A stretch of 64,000 nt of DNA from Bacteroides sp. (GTDB taxonomy: Bacteria; Bacteroidota; Bacteroidia; Bacteroidales; UBA7960). The notes under the pieces were generated by a model. It had not been told where the DNA came from and did not search any database. It saw only the letters and a program-made list of their open reading frames with translations. Below, piece after piece: positions 17,301-25,300 of this stretch. The position numbers and the translations under genes were made by a program. How positions within the stretch are numbered: position 1 is the first letter of the stretch; the number at the start of each line of letters is the position of its first letter. The stretch spans positions 62,001 to 126,000 of the forward strand of contig JAZBOS010000094.1 in NCBI GenBank assembly GCA_036351255.1, in the 5' to 3' direction.

Positions 17301-18516
17301 TTTTGACCTTAGCAATATTGAGGAGGTTAACGATAATCCACAATTACAGTTCCGGATCCTCTTTACCGGCGAGGCGGCAGCCGGCATAGAAGGCAATAAC
17401 CGTTTCGACAACATTGCCCTGACTGGGGTGGCGGCCGCCCTGACACTGGATATCACCAACCCACCAGCTGCAGTCCTAAATGAATACTATCCCGGGCATA
17501 CCTTCAATGTCTCGGGTGGGGTTCCTCCTTTCTCGTTTTCGGTAACTGAGGGCTCCTTACCCGAGGGGATGAGCCTTGCCGGGAATGGAGTGCTAGCTGG
17601 TATGCCTTCCGAAAGCGGGAACTTCCAGTTTACAGTGATGGTTACCGATCAGGAGGGTAGCAGTGATTCTCATTCCTACTTAATGGTGGTGGAAGACAAA
17701 GCCTTGATCCATTACTGGCATTTCAACAATCTGCCTGACGAGGTTTTTACGCAGGTGACGGCTGATGTCTCTTTGGTTGGGAATGGTTTGATTACCTATC
17801 CGGGCACAGGTGACGGCTATATGGACCAGACCGACGGCAGCCTGCTGAATGGCCGCCTGAACCAACCTGCGGGATATGGCCTTCGGGTGCGGAATCCATC
17901 CAATACCCGGGAGCTTATCCTGGCTGCCCCTTCCACGGGATACCGCGACCTGGTGCTTACTTTTGCCGTACACCGTACCAATAATGGTGCCCAGGAAGAG
18001 CAGCTTTATTATTCGGCCGATGGGGGTAGCAACTGGATTGCCTTGGGTGACGCATACAATATTCAACTCAATTATGAAATTAAAACCTTTGATCTGAGCG
18101 GTATTGCAGCAGTCAATAATAACCCAACCCTGCGTTTTCGGATTTTGTTTACCGACGAGGCAGCTGCCGGCATTGAAGGCAACAACCGTTTTGACAACAT
18201 TACCCTGGAAGGGCATTCGTTATCGGTAGGTATTGATGAGACAGGGCAGCTACCGATTGCACCCCGCAACTATCCCAATCCCTTCCGGGAACAGACGGTG
18301 ATCCCCCTTGAGATTAAGGAGGCAGGGCAGGTTATAGTGCGTGTTTACGACAGCAATGGAAGGGTGATAACAACCCTTCTGGATCAGCACATGGAGCCGG
18401 GGCGTCACGATTTGCGATTTAATGCATTTGGTTTGCCCGAAGGCGTGTATATTTACAGGATCATTACCGGGAAATATGCGATTTCGCAAATCATGCTCAA
18501 GATGCAGGATCGTTAA
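14374..18516 (+). CDS. large secreted CotH-kinase-family protein with T9SS type A sorting domain
   Basis: 1380 residues from ATG 14374, which gives a signal peptide (FLIFLSFLLAVGVFSSRAQQ); the frame also extends into corA, but that part is a shadow. Order: carbohydrate-module-like E-set domain (about 114-215, VYMSGTMADPMW and YEYKYFRNAGW), chitobiase-C-like domain (about 226-348, IRYTTDGSIPTEDSP), CotH kinase fold (about 353-760, LGVRTHGGTTRQRPRKSLRF, the Asp-rich WMIKDTDFGFW), a B-repeat-like strand-rich segment, then two copies of a jelly-roll domain (about 849-1018 and 1111-1280) around a putative Ig domain. It ends in a T9SS sorting domain (NYPNPFREQTVIPLEI to ISQIMLKMQ). CotH of Bacillus phosphorylates spore-coat proteins; the substrate here is unknown. 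It should be secreted and anchored outside. Confidence 0.88.
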   Translation: MRPFFPYHKFLIFLSFLLAVGVFSSRAQQKNNLRVTHLTGKPVFSQPAGFYSSAFELGMQTAQTGEYAYTVSAPGYESLSGTVTIIDEDLEILINLNEGKSVDLKENESGSRELFSVTFRVNTTGSNVVPGDDVYMSGTMADPMWPEPGTNPDLLMDEEAVGSAYYVLSFELEPGQYEYKYFRNAGWADGEWSGDPNRVVNIVGDTLINDLYGDINPPEPETPLFTVTFFVQDAGGLPLEDATITFDGITYEAGVYVIEDLMPRATIRYTTDGSIPTEDSPLFEENLQIDSRAGDPNIISLIPTNNVGGGSEQWFPPAGEIFKIHTVRARAFAPRMDPGETTTATYIVDPEGPARFSMPLVSIAAHYGAFFDPDTGIYVYGNYSNYFQEGDEWERLSHVEFFEEDGNLAFAQNLGVRTHGGTTRQRPRKSLRFYARSEYGESWVDYQFFPDKPVFEFKRFLLRNSGNDWDQAIFRDAFMQSLLKGVTKLDLQYSRPVVVFLNGEYWGVHNVRDRFDSRFIESHYGLGEMDYAMLENNAILDNGNPDGVAHYQEMIQFLQNNSMSNASNYASLQTRMDVESFIDHQVAEIYFMNTDWPGNNLQYWRKMTPSYQPDAPYGHDGRWRWMIKDTDFGFWLNFDYVPGVYEGPAHNTLAFALAPNGPGWPNPAWSTLIFRRLTENQQFRFALINRFCDMMNTVFQEDYVLNKLEEHRQLYFPEMEEHIHRWRTPYNVDHWNAQINRMASFGEQRPGYLKQHLKAQFGLGEMANVTVSSSNLLQGGVRVNRLEPDQITNPWTGSYFKNVPIEVEAVAQPGFRFSHWDGLPSETPALTTINLTQDTSIVAWFSNSLIHYWHFNNLPDETFTSVSSDFSLNDGALITYPGMGDGYMDRTDGTLLNANMNAPAGFGLRVRNPSNTRELIIAAPSTGYRELQFSFAVHRTNNGAQEEEFYYSTDGGESWNQVGTAYDIFLDYTVKHFDLSNIEEVNDNPQLQFRILFTGEAAAGIEGNNRFDNIALTGVAAALTLDITNPPAAVLNEYYPGHTFNVSGGVPPFSFSVTEGSLPEGMSLAGNGVLAGMPSESGNFQFTVMVTDQEGSSDSHSYLMVVEDKALIHYWHFNNLPDEVFTQVTADVSLVGNGLITYPGTGDGYMDQTDGSLLNGRLNQPAGYGLRVRNPSNTRELILAAPSTGYRDLVLTFAVHRTNNGAQEEQLYYSADGGSNWIALGDAYNIQLNYEIKTFDLSGIAAVNNNPTLRFRILFTDEAAAGIEGNNRFDNITLEGHSLSVGIDETGQLPIAPRNYPNPFREQTVIPLEIKEAGQVIVRVYDSNGRVITTLLDQHMEPGRHDLRFNAFGLPEGVYIYRIITGKYAISQIMLKMQDR
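16918..18212 (+). repeat. two copies of a 510-bp domain-coding unit flanking an Ig-like domain
   Basis: Copies at 16918-17427 and 17704-18212 both start (L)IHYWHFNNLPDE and share DGYMDxTDG, GLRVRNPSNTREL, APSTGYR, FAVHRTNNGAQEE and EAAAGIEGNNRFDNI. The 276-bp insert encodes a cadherin-like putative Ig domain (GGVPPFSFSVTEGSLPEGMS). This is an internal duplication within the CotH gene. Confidence 0.85.
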
Positions 18517-18533
18517 CTACTAACTGTTTTTTT

Positions 18534-19379
18534 ATGTCTGAAGAAATTATTGTAAAGAAGCATTCAGGAGAGAAGGAACTCTTTTCACGAGAAAAACTAA
18601 ATCATTCCTTAAAACGTTCGGGTGCCAGCCAAGAAGTCATCGAACGGGTTTATGAGCAGTTGAAGGGACAGATGTATGATGGGATAACCACCTCGCAGAT
18701 CTATAAAAGAGCCTTTCAGATTCTGCGAAAACTGAAGCGTAGCACAGCTGCCCGTTATAGTCTTCGTAAGGCCATTATGGAAATGGGGCCCTCGGGTTAT
18801 CCCTTTGAGCGTTTGGTAGGAGCTGTCATTGGCACCCTTGGTTATGAGACCCTGGTGAGCCAGATCGTCCAAGGGCAATGTGTCTCGCACGAACTGGATG
18901 TGGTAGCACGGAATAAGCAAGAGCTTTTTATGGTAGAGTGCAAGTTTTACAACAGCCAGGGTAAGCATTGCAATGTGCAGGTGCCATTGTATATCCATTC
19001 CCGTTTCAATGATGTGAAAAAGACCTGGGAAAAGAACCCTTCAAACAATGGACTTCGATTTTCAGGCTGGGTGGTTACCAATACGCGCTTTACCGAAGAC
19101 GCCATTGATTATGGAAAGTGTGCAGGATTGACTTTGATAGGTTGGGATTACCCGCAAGAGAGAAGTTTAAGGGACTTAATTGAAGGATCTGGTTTGTTCC
19201 CCATCACCGTCTTGACCACCCTTACACGCAAACAGAAAGATATATTGCTGGATAACGAGGTGGTGTTGTGCCAGCAATTGCTTGAGAAACCCGTTGCTTT
19301 TGGAAAGCTGGGACTGGATTTGAAAAAACAGCAAAAGGTGCTCGATGAAGCGCGGGACCTTGTTGAGAAAAAATTCTGA
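18534..19379 (+). CDS. ATP-cone plus Mrr-like restriction endonuclease fusion
   Basis: 281 residues. Residues 1-85 match an ATP-cone (IIVKKHSGEKELFSREKLNH, GITTSQIYKRAF, AARYSLRKAI), the nucleotide-sensing domain of ribonucleotide reductase and NrdR. Residues about 90-190 match the Mrr-type PD-(D/E)xK nuclease fold: PFERLVGAVIGTLGYET, then D122 (HELDVVAR) and E135-C-K137 (MVECKF). The last part (to 281) is helical and charged, ending in a QQKVLDEARDLVEKK helix. This combination is known in databases as a standalone family, but its role is not established; nucleotide-gated DNA cleavage or repair is an inference. No methylase or specificity subunit is nearby, so this is not a normal restriction-modification locus. 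It sits 17 bp after the CotH gene. Confidence 0.85.
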   Translation: MSEEIIVKKHSGEKELFSREKLNHSLKRSGASQEVIERVYEQLKGQMYDGITTSQIYKRAFQILRKLKRSTAARYSLRKAIMEMGPSGYPFERLVGAVIGTLGYETLVSQIVQGQCVSHELDVVARNKQELFMVECKFYNSQGKHCNVQVPLYIHSRFNDVKKTWEKNPSNNGLRFSGWVVTNTRFTEDAIDYGKCAGLTLIGWDYPQERSLRDLIEGSGLFPITVLTTLTRKQKDILLDNEVVLCQQLLEKPVAFGKLGLDLKKQQKVLDEARDLVEKKF

Positions 19380-19440
19380 AAGCATTCGTTACACTATTGG
19401 ATCGTTCCTTGAAAGAAAATTAAAAAACCCTAACAAATCA

Positions 19441-21303
19441 ATGAAAACCCAGAAAATTAACTTGTATTTTACTTGTCTGTTGCTTTTCACCGCCCTAATG
19501 CCGGTGATGACAATTGCTCAAGCCGCCCCCGAACGCGTTGAGCCCCCTTTCTGGTGGGCCGGGATGTATCATACAGAACTTCAGGTGATGGTTTACGGCC
19601 CGGATATTGGCATGACCCGGGTTGAACTCAGTGGCTCAGAGGTGAGCCTCAAGGAGGTTGTGGCCGTTGAGAATTCAAATTACCTGTTTGTTTTTCTTGA
19701 TCTTTCCAGCGCCAGCCCGGGTGTGGTCAGGATGGACTTTTTCAATGATCACGGATTGCAGTACACCTACAATTATGAGTTGCGTGAGCGTGAGGAGGAT
19801 TCCAGATATCGCGAGGGATTTAATGCCTCTGATGTCATTTATCTTTTGATGCCCGACCGGTTCTCAAACGGAGACCCTTCCAATGATGAAGTCCCCGGAA
19901 TGCTGGAAAAGGCCGACAGGCGTGATCCCGATGCCCGTCATGGAGGGGATATACAGGGCATCATCAATCACCTGGACTATATCAGCGACCTTGGGTTCAC
20001 TTCGCTCTGGATCAATCCTTTGCTTGAGAACAACCAGCCTAGGTATTCCTACCACGGTTATGCTACCACCGATTATTACAGGATTGATCCCAGGTTTGGC
20101 ACCAATGAGGACTATAGACGGCTGGTGCAGCTTGCGGAAGAAAGGGGACTGAAGGTCATTAAGGATATGATCTTTAACCATTGCGGGCATTACCATTGGT
20201 GGATGAATGATCTGCCTTCATCCGACTGGCTTAACCAATGGCCAGCATTTACACGTACCTCTTACCGGATGACCACGCTGGTAGATCCTTATGTTGCCTG
20301 GAGTGATCACAAGCGTATGACCGACGGCTGGTTTGACCACAATATGCCCGATCTGAATCAGCGCAACCGCCTGCTGGCAACTTACCTGATCCAGAATAGC
20401 GTTTGGTGGATCGAATATGCCGGACTAAAGGGCATCCGAAAAGATACCCAGCCCTACTCAGATAAGTTTTTTATGTCGGACTGGGCTCGTTATGTGATGG
20501 ATGAGTATCCCTATTTTAACATCGTGGGGGAGTCATGGATGGGCATCCCGGCTATGATTAGCTATTTCCAGGGTGGAAAAACGAATCACGATGGTTATGA
20601 CTCGAACATCCCCAGTGTATTTGATTTTTCGCTTTACGATGAGATAGGGCTTGCCTTTGAGGAAGGCAGGGGGTGGGCCAGCGGAATGATGCGGCTGTAT
20701 AACTCACTTGCCATGGACTTCTTGTATGCCAACCCATACAACCTGGTTATCTTTGGTGACAACCACGATACCGATCGTTTTTTCTCAAGGGTAGGTGAAG
20801 ATTTTCGCAACCAAAAGATGGCCATTACGTTTCTATTGACCACAAGGGGTATTCCTCAGATATATACAGGGACAGAGCTGTTAAAAGCAGCCCTGGAACA
20901 CGATGGCCACGGCCCAATGCGCTCTGATTTCCCGGGCGGTTGGCCTGGTGACCCGGTGATTGCTTTTACCCGCGAAGGCCGGACACCTCAGCAAAATGAG
21001 ATGGTAGACCATATCCGAACCTTGCTAGAGTTTCGCAAGGAGAATCCGGTTCTCCATTTTGGTTGGTTAAAGCATTTTGTTCCGGAAAACGACGTTTATG
21101 TCTATTTCAGGTATGATGATGAAGCCCGAGTGATGATCGTAATGAATAACAATGAAGAAGCAGTAGATTTAAGCCTTGAAAGATACCGGGAAGGTTGGGA
21201 TGGCGCCGCTGAAGCAGTGGAAGTGCTTACCGGAAAACGGTATACATCCTTTGAACATTGGACCATCCCGGCAAAATCTGCCGAGATCTTCGAGTTATTC
21301 TGA
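19441..21303 (+). CDS. secreted GH13 alpha-amylase/cyclomaltodextrinase-like enzyme
   Basis: 620 residues from ATG 19441, chosen because it gives a signal peptide (LYFTCLLLFTALMPVMTIAQ); an upstream start would add 32 unlike residues. An N-terminal cyclomaltodextrinase-type Ig domain (about 28-115) precedes the catalytic barrel. Conserved regions are visible: DMIFNH, GIRKDTQPY with nucleophile D335, NIVGESW with acid E364, and FGDNHDTDRF with D443. A C-terminal beta domain ends the protein. The family hydrolyses alpha-1,4 (and some alpha-1,6) glucans such as starch, cyclodextrins or pullulan, and resembles periplasmic SusA-type enzymes. No SusC/SusD pair is present, so this is not a full starch locus. 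It ends 2 bp from the convergent peroxiredoxin gene. Confidence 0.92.
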   Translation: MKTQKINLYFTCLLLFTALMPVMTIAQAAPERVEPPFWWAGMYHTELQVMVYGPDIGMTRVELSGSEVSLKEVVAVENSNYLFVFLDLSSASPGVVRMDFFNDHGLQYTYNYELREREEDSRYREGFNASDVIYLLMPDRFSNGDPSNDEVPGMLEKADRRDPDARHGGDIQGIINHLDYISDLGFTSLWINPLLENNQPRYSYHGYATTDYYRIDPRFGTNEDYRRLVQLAEERGLKVIKDMIFNHCGHYHWWMNDLPSSDWLNQWPAFTRTSYRMTTLVDPYVAWSDHKRMTDGWFDHNMPDLNQRNRLLATYLIQNSVWWIEYAGLKGIRKDTQPYSDKFFMSDWARYVMDEYPYFNIVGESWMGIPAMISYFQGGKTNHDGYDSNIPSVFDFSLYDEIGLAFEEGRGWASGMMRLYNSLAMDFLYANPYNLVIFGDNHDTDRFFSRVGEDFRNQKMAITFLLTTRGIPQIYTGTELLKAALEHDGHGPMRSDFPGGWPGDPVIAFTREGRTPQQNEMVDHIRTLLEFRKENPVLHFGWLKHFVPENDVYVYFRYDDEARVMIVMNNNEEAVDLSLERYREGWDGAAEAVEVLTGKRYTSFEHWTIPAKSAEIFELF

Positions 21304-21305
21304 AA

Positions 21306-22073
21306 TTATTCCACGGTTGTTTGTTCTTCTAACGGATACCCCTTTGGTTCAAAGGAATAGGTCATAAACCAGTTATACTGGAAATACAGGGAGTTTTCTT
21401 CATGTAAATATTCCTCCATCACAGGGGTGGTAAAGGGTATCATGACAGGATCGCCAGGTTCCCAGTTTGCAGGTGTCATAACATTGAAATCATCATCGGT
21501 TTTCTGCAAGGCCATCAGGGTTCGTTTGATCTCATCCATGTTTCTCCCTGTTTCAGCAGGATAGAAATACATCGCCCTGACTTTATTATCCCGGTCAATT
21601 AAGAAAACGCCGCGGATGTTTTTCCCCCGTTTGGCTTCCGGGTGGGTCATTCCGTACAAATCAGTAATTACATAAGCCTCATCTTCCACAAGGGGGAAAT
21701 TGATCTTTACGGGTGGGCGGTTTCTGAACGGCACTTCTTCAAGGGCTTCCTTCCACAAAAAATGGGATTCCAGCGCATCGGTCGATACAACAACCAGCTT
21801 TGCGCCAAGCATCTCAAAATCTCTCTGTAAATATGCCAGCTCTAATATTTCAGAAGAGCAGACAGGGGTAAAATCACGCGGATGTGCCAGTAGAATTTTC
21901 CAATTGCGGCCATAATCTTCAGGAAAATGGAGGGTCCCATGCGTTGTTTCGGCAACAAAGGAAGGTGCTGGATCCCCAATTAAGGGGATGGAACTTCTGG
22001 ATGGGTTGGAGGCAAAGGCTGTATTAAAAGTAATAAAAAGCAAAATGAACGTAAACAAAATGATCCTTTTCAT
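21306..22073 (-). CDS. exported one-Cys peroxiredoxin (Prx6/AhpC-TSA type)
   Basis: 255 residues. A signal peptide (MKRIILFTFILLFITFNTAF) indicates export, unusual since most Prx6-type proteins are cytoplasmic. The peroxidatic motif is HPRDFTPVC with Cys72; no second Cys is seen in the mature protein, so it is one-Cys. Other family segments are LGAKLVVVSTDALESHFLWK, INFPLVEDE, RGVFLIDRDNKVRAMYFYPA and the C-terminal MTPANWEPGDPVMIPF that marks the Prx6 subfamily. The role is reduction of peroxides in the periplasm; the electron donor is unknown. The gene converges on the amylase gene with a 2-bp gap. The HTCS gene ends 305 bp upstream of its start on the same strand. Confidence 0.9.
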   Translation of the reverse strand: MKRIILFTFILLFITFNTAFASNPSRSSIPLIGDPAPSFVAETTHGTLHFPEDYGRNWKILLAHPRDFTPVCSSEILELAYLQRDFEMLGAKLVVVSTDALESHFLWKEALEEVPFRNRPPVKINFPLVEDEAYVITDLYGMTHPEAKRGKNIRGVFLIDRDNKVRAMYFYPAETGRNMDEIKRTLMALQKTDDDFNVMTPANWEPGDPVMIPFTTPVMEEYLHEENSLYFQYNWFMTYSFEPKGYPLEEQTTVE

Positions 22074-22378
22074 GGTGTATATAGTTTTAAGAAAAACAAA
22101 ATTGACTTTTGATTGGCAAACTTACAATTTCAGGCCATGGGATGGGTAGGAAAATTTGGGATTATTATGGTAAATTTTCCTCTGAAGAAAAATTACCAGT
22201 AAATGCAAAAAAAATCCAGCGCATGATGGCACAGGATTCAAAATGGAGATATGATGGAACTCAAGGTTGTGGTTTAACCTTTCTCCAGTTGCATTCGTAT
22301 AGGTTTCTTATGCGCAAAAATAAAGTGCCCAATTAGGAATGGATAATAAAAATCTTGCAAAGGGTGCTGTTTTTCTTG
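22074..22378 (-). other. 305-bp intergenic region without a supported gene
   Basis: A/T-rich leader between the hybrid kinase and the peroxiredoxin. A 75-codon frame on the plus strand (22109-22336) has no family resemblance and is unlikely to be real. No repeat of the 11-bp type is present. Confidence 0.6.
22097..22127 (-). promoter_or_regulatory. candidate promoter of the peroxiredoxin gene
   Basis: On the minus strand, TTG (22127-22125) is followed after 20 bp by CAATTTTG (22104-22097), one base from the Bacteroidota -7 consensus TAnnTTTG. It lies 23 bp upstream of the ATG. Weak, by eye only. Confidence 0.3.
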
Positions 22379-25300
22379 TTAATCAGGTTTTTTTCTCACC
22401 TCAGAAGGCAGATTACCGAAGAAGGCCTTATATGATTTAGAAAAATAACCAGGATCATCATATCCGACCATATAGGCAATTTCGGCAATGGTGCCTGCAT
22501 CTTTTTCCAGCAACTCCTTTGCCCGATGCATCTTAATGGAACGGACAAAGTGGTTGGTGGTTTGATTGACCAGGGCTTTTAGTTTTCGGTGCAGTTGTGA
22601 TTGACTCATTCCAACATCCCGGCTAAGATCTTCAATGGAATACTTTATATTGGCAATGTTATCTTCAACTACTTTTATCAGGTTTTCCATAAAGACCTGG
22701 TCGCGTGGGGTTACTGAAATTTCTCGTGGCTTTATTATGGCATTGCTGCTGAATTTAAGGCGGAGCATTTGCCTGTTTTCAATCAGATTGTTTACCCTGG
22801 CCAGCAATTCCCTTGGGTTGAAAGGCTTGGTAAGGTAATCATCTGCACCGGTTTCCAGGCCCTGTATCTTTTCATCTTGTCCTGAAAGCGCCGTAAGGAG
22901 TATGATCGGTATATGACTGGTTTTGATGTCGTTTTTTAATTCCTTGCAAAATTCAAACCCATCCATTCCTGGCATCATTATGTCACAAATAATCAGGTCG
23001 GGAATCATATCCATTGCCAATTTTTGACCCTCCAGGGCATTGGATGCTTCCTCAACCAGATAGTTTGTTTTGAGATTTTGGCTGATATAATCCCGTACTT
23101 CAGCATGATCATCCACAACGAGGATCAGCGTTTGGTCTGTACCATTCACGGCGGATAGTTCAGGTTCTTCCGGAATAACCTGTTGCTGCTGATGAGTAGT
23201 GCTTTTATTTTCAGATTTGAGTGGTTGGGATGTTTCGTTTAGAATTTGGTTTTCTAGAAAATGCTCTTTGCCAATGGGGAATCTTAAAACAAAAGTGGTT
23301 CCTTGGGCAGGCTTGCTTTTTGCAATAATTTGCCCATGGTGTACTCTGACGAGTTCCTTTACAAAGGCAAGGCCAATTCCGGAACCTTCGTAAACTCTTT
23401 GGGGTGAAGCATCGGCCTGGTAAAACCGATCAAAAATAAAAGGAAGTTTCTCTTCATGAATTCCTATTCCTGTATCCTTCAAGAGGATTTCGATCATGTG
23501 ATCCTTGCCTCTGAGCGTTTTAATACAGGCTCGCAGGTTCACTTCACCGCCATCAGGGGTGAATTTGAATGCGTTGGAAATCAAGTTGTTGATTATTTTT
23601 TCCAGAATATCACGATCAAAGTAAAACTTCTCTCTGAATGATTGCCTGTCAATTTTCGGATCGAAATCGAAATGAAGTTTAATATTTTTTTGTTCTGCTT
23701 TGGAAGCGAATGATATTAATAAACCTTTAAGAAAGCCAATCAGATCACCGCGCGAAGCTTTTACCTCATAATTGCCGCTTTCGAGTTTAGAGAGATCTAA
23801 AAGTTGGTTCACCAGGTTGAGAAGCCTGCCCGCATTAGCATGCATTACTGAAAAGGTTTTTTGCTTTTTCGGGTCCTGATCCTCCTCCAGCATTTGCTCG
23901 ACCGGGCCCATGATCAGTGTAAGCGGTGTGCGGAATTCATGGGAAATGTTGGCAAAAAACTCCGACTTCATGTGGTCAATTTCTTTCAGCTTTTCTTTTT
24001 CCATCTCAATAAGGCGCATGCGGTTCCTGAGGCGGAAACGGGTCTTTTCATACTCTCTAAGGCCCGCCAGAGCCCCTACAGCCAGCAAAAAGTAAATGAC
24101 CAAAACCCATTGCCTTTTCCACCAAGGGGGCAATATGGTAATTTTCAGGGCTGCTTCATGTTTGCTCCAAATACCGTCATTGTTGGTTCCCCTGACCCTA
24201 AAGTAATAAGTGCCGGGCTTCATATCTGTAAAGGTCACGGTTCTATAATGGCCGATTGGTATCCAGTTTTCAGAAAGCGTTGTTATACTGTAAGAATAAA
24301 TATTTTTCTGGGATTCAGCAAAATCGAGACTCGCAAATTCAATGGAAAAGTGATTTTCATAATGCTTGAGAACCAACTCGGGTGACTCATCGAAAATGCT
24401 ATGATATCTCTCCCTATTTGTTTCATCCCCTGCATTCAGTAATTTAAATCCGGTTATCATTATTGACGCCATGAATGATTTTTTCCTAATACTCTCAGGA
24501 AAAAAAGAATTATAACCGTTTATGCCCCCAAAGAAAAATTCACCCGACTGGTTTTTGTAAAATGCCCCACTGTTGAATTCGTTACTTTGGAGACCGTCAG
24601 AGACTGTATAATTGAAAAATGTTTGCTCTGCCACATTGAATTTAGATAAACCCTTGTTGGTGCTTAGCCAGAAATTGCCACCTTCATCAGCCAGCATACC
24701 ATAAACCATGTTGTTTGCCAATCCTTGTTCTTCAGAAAAGTTGGTGAAGACTTTTCTGTTTTTATCAAATCTTGCTATTCCTCCACCCCCGGTTGCCAGC
24801 CACAAGATACTGTCTGGCAAGAAAGGATCCCGAAGAATAGCTCTTACATTATTGAAGGGAAGGCTTTCGGGATTTGAAGGGTCATTAATATATGTCGTAA
24901 TTTTTTTTGATTCAAATTCTATTAAATGAAAACCATGATGCGTACCTACCCAGAAACAATCATTTTCTTGCTGAAGCAGGTTAGGAAAAGAATGTTCACG
25001 GTAGGCGCTTAAGGGATCGTTATTATATCTAAGATGGTCGAATTCTCCTGTTTGTTTGTTAAATAAGGCCAGACTGTACGGGGTTAATACCCAAATTTGC
25101 TCAGCCCTCACCAACACCTTTGCCACCCGGGGGTCATCATTCTCCACATTGGGTTCTGAAACAAAAGGATTTTCTCTATGCCAGGCTGGGTAAACAATAT
25201 AGGACTCATTGATGGGGTTAAAGCGAATGAGTCCAGCGCTGGAAGCCAACCAAAGGACGTCCTCTTTACCCTGATCGATTGAATATACAACCATTTGTGG

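Noticed and set aside
18534..19379. Restriction-modification system
   Set aside because: Only the nuclease-like protein is present; no methyltransferase or specificity gene is nearby.
19345..19440. Earlier start of the amylase within the nuclease gene
   Set aside because: It would place 32 charged residues before the signal peptide and overlap the nuclease gene.
19441..21303. Complete starch-utilisation (Sus) locus
   Set aside because: Only one GH13 enzyme; no SusC/SusD pair or other glycoside hydrolases adjoin it.
22109..22336. 75-codon plus-strand open frame
   Set aside because: No family likeness and sits antisense in the leader of the peroxiredoxin gene.
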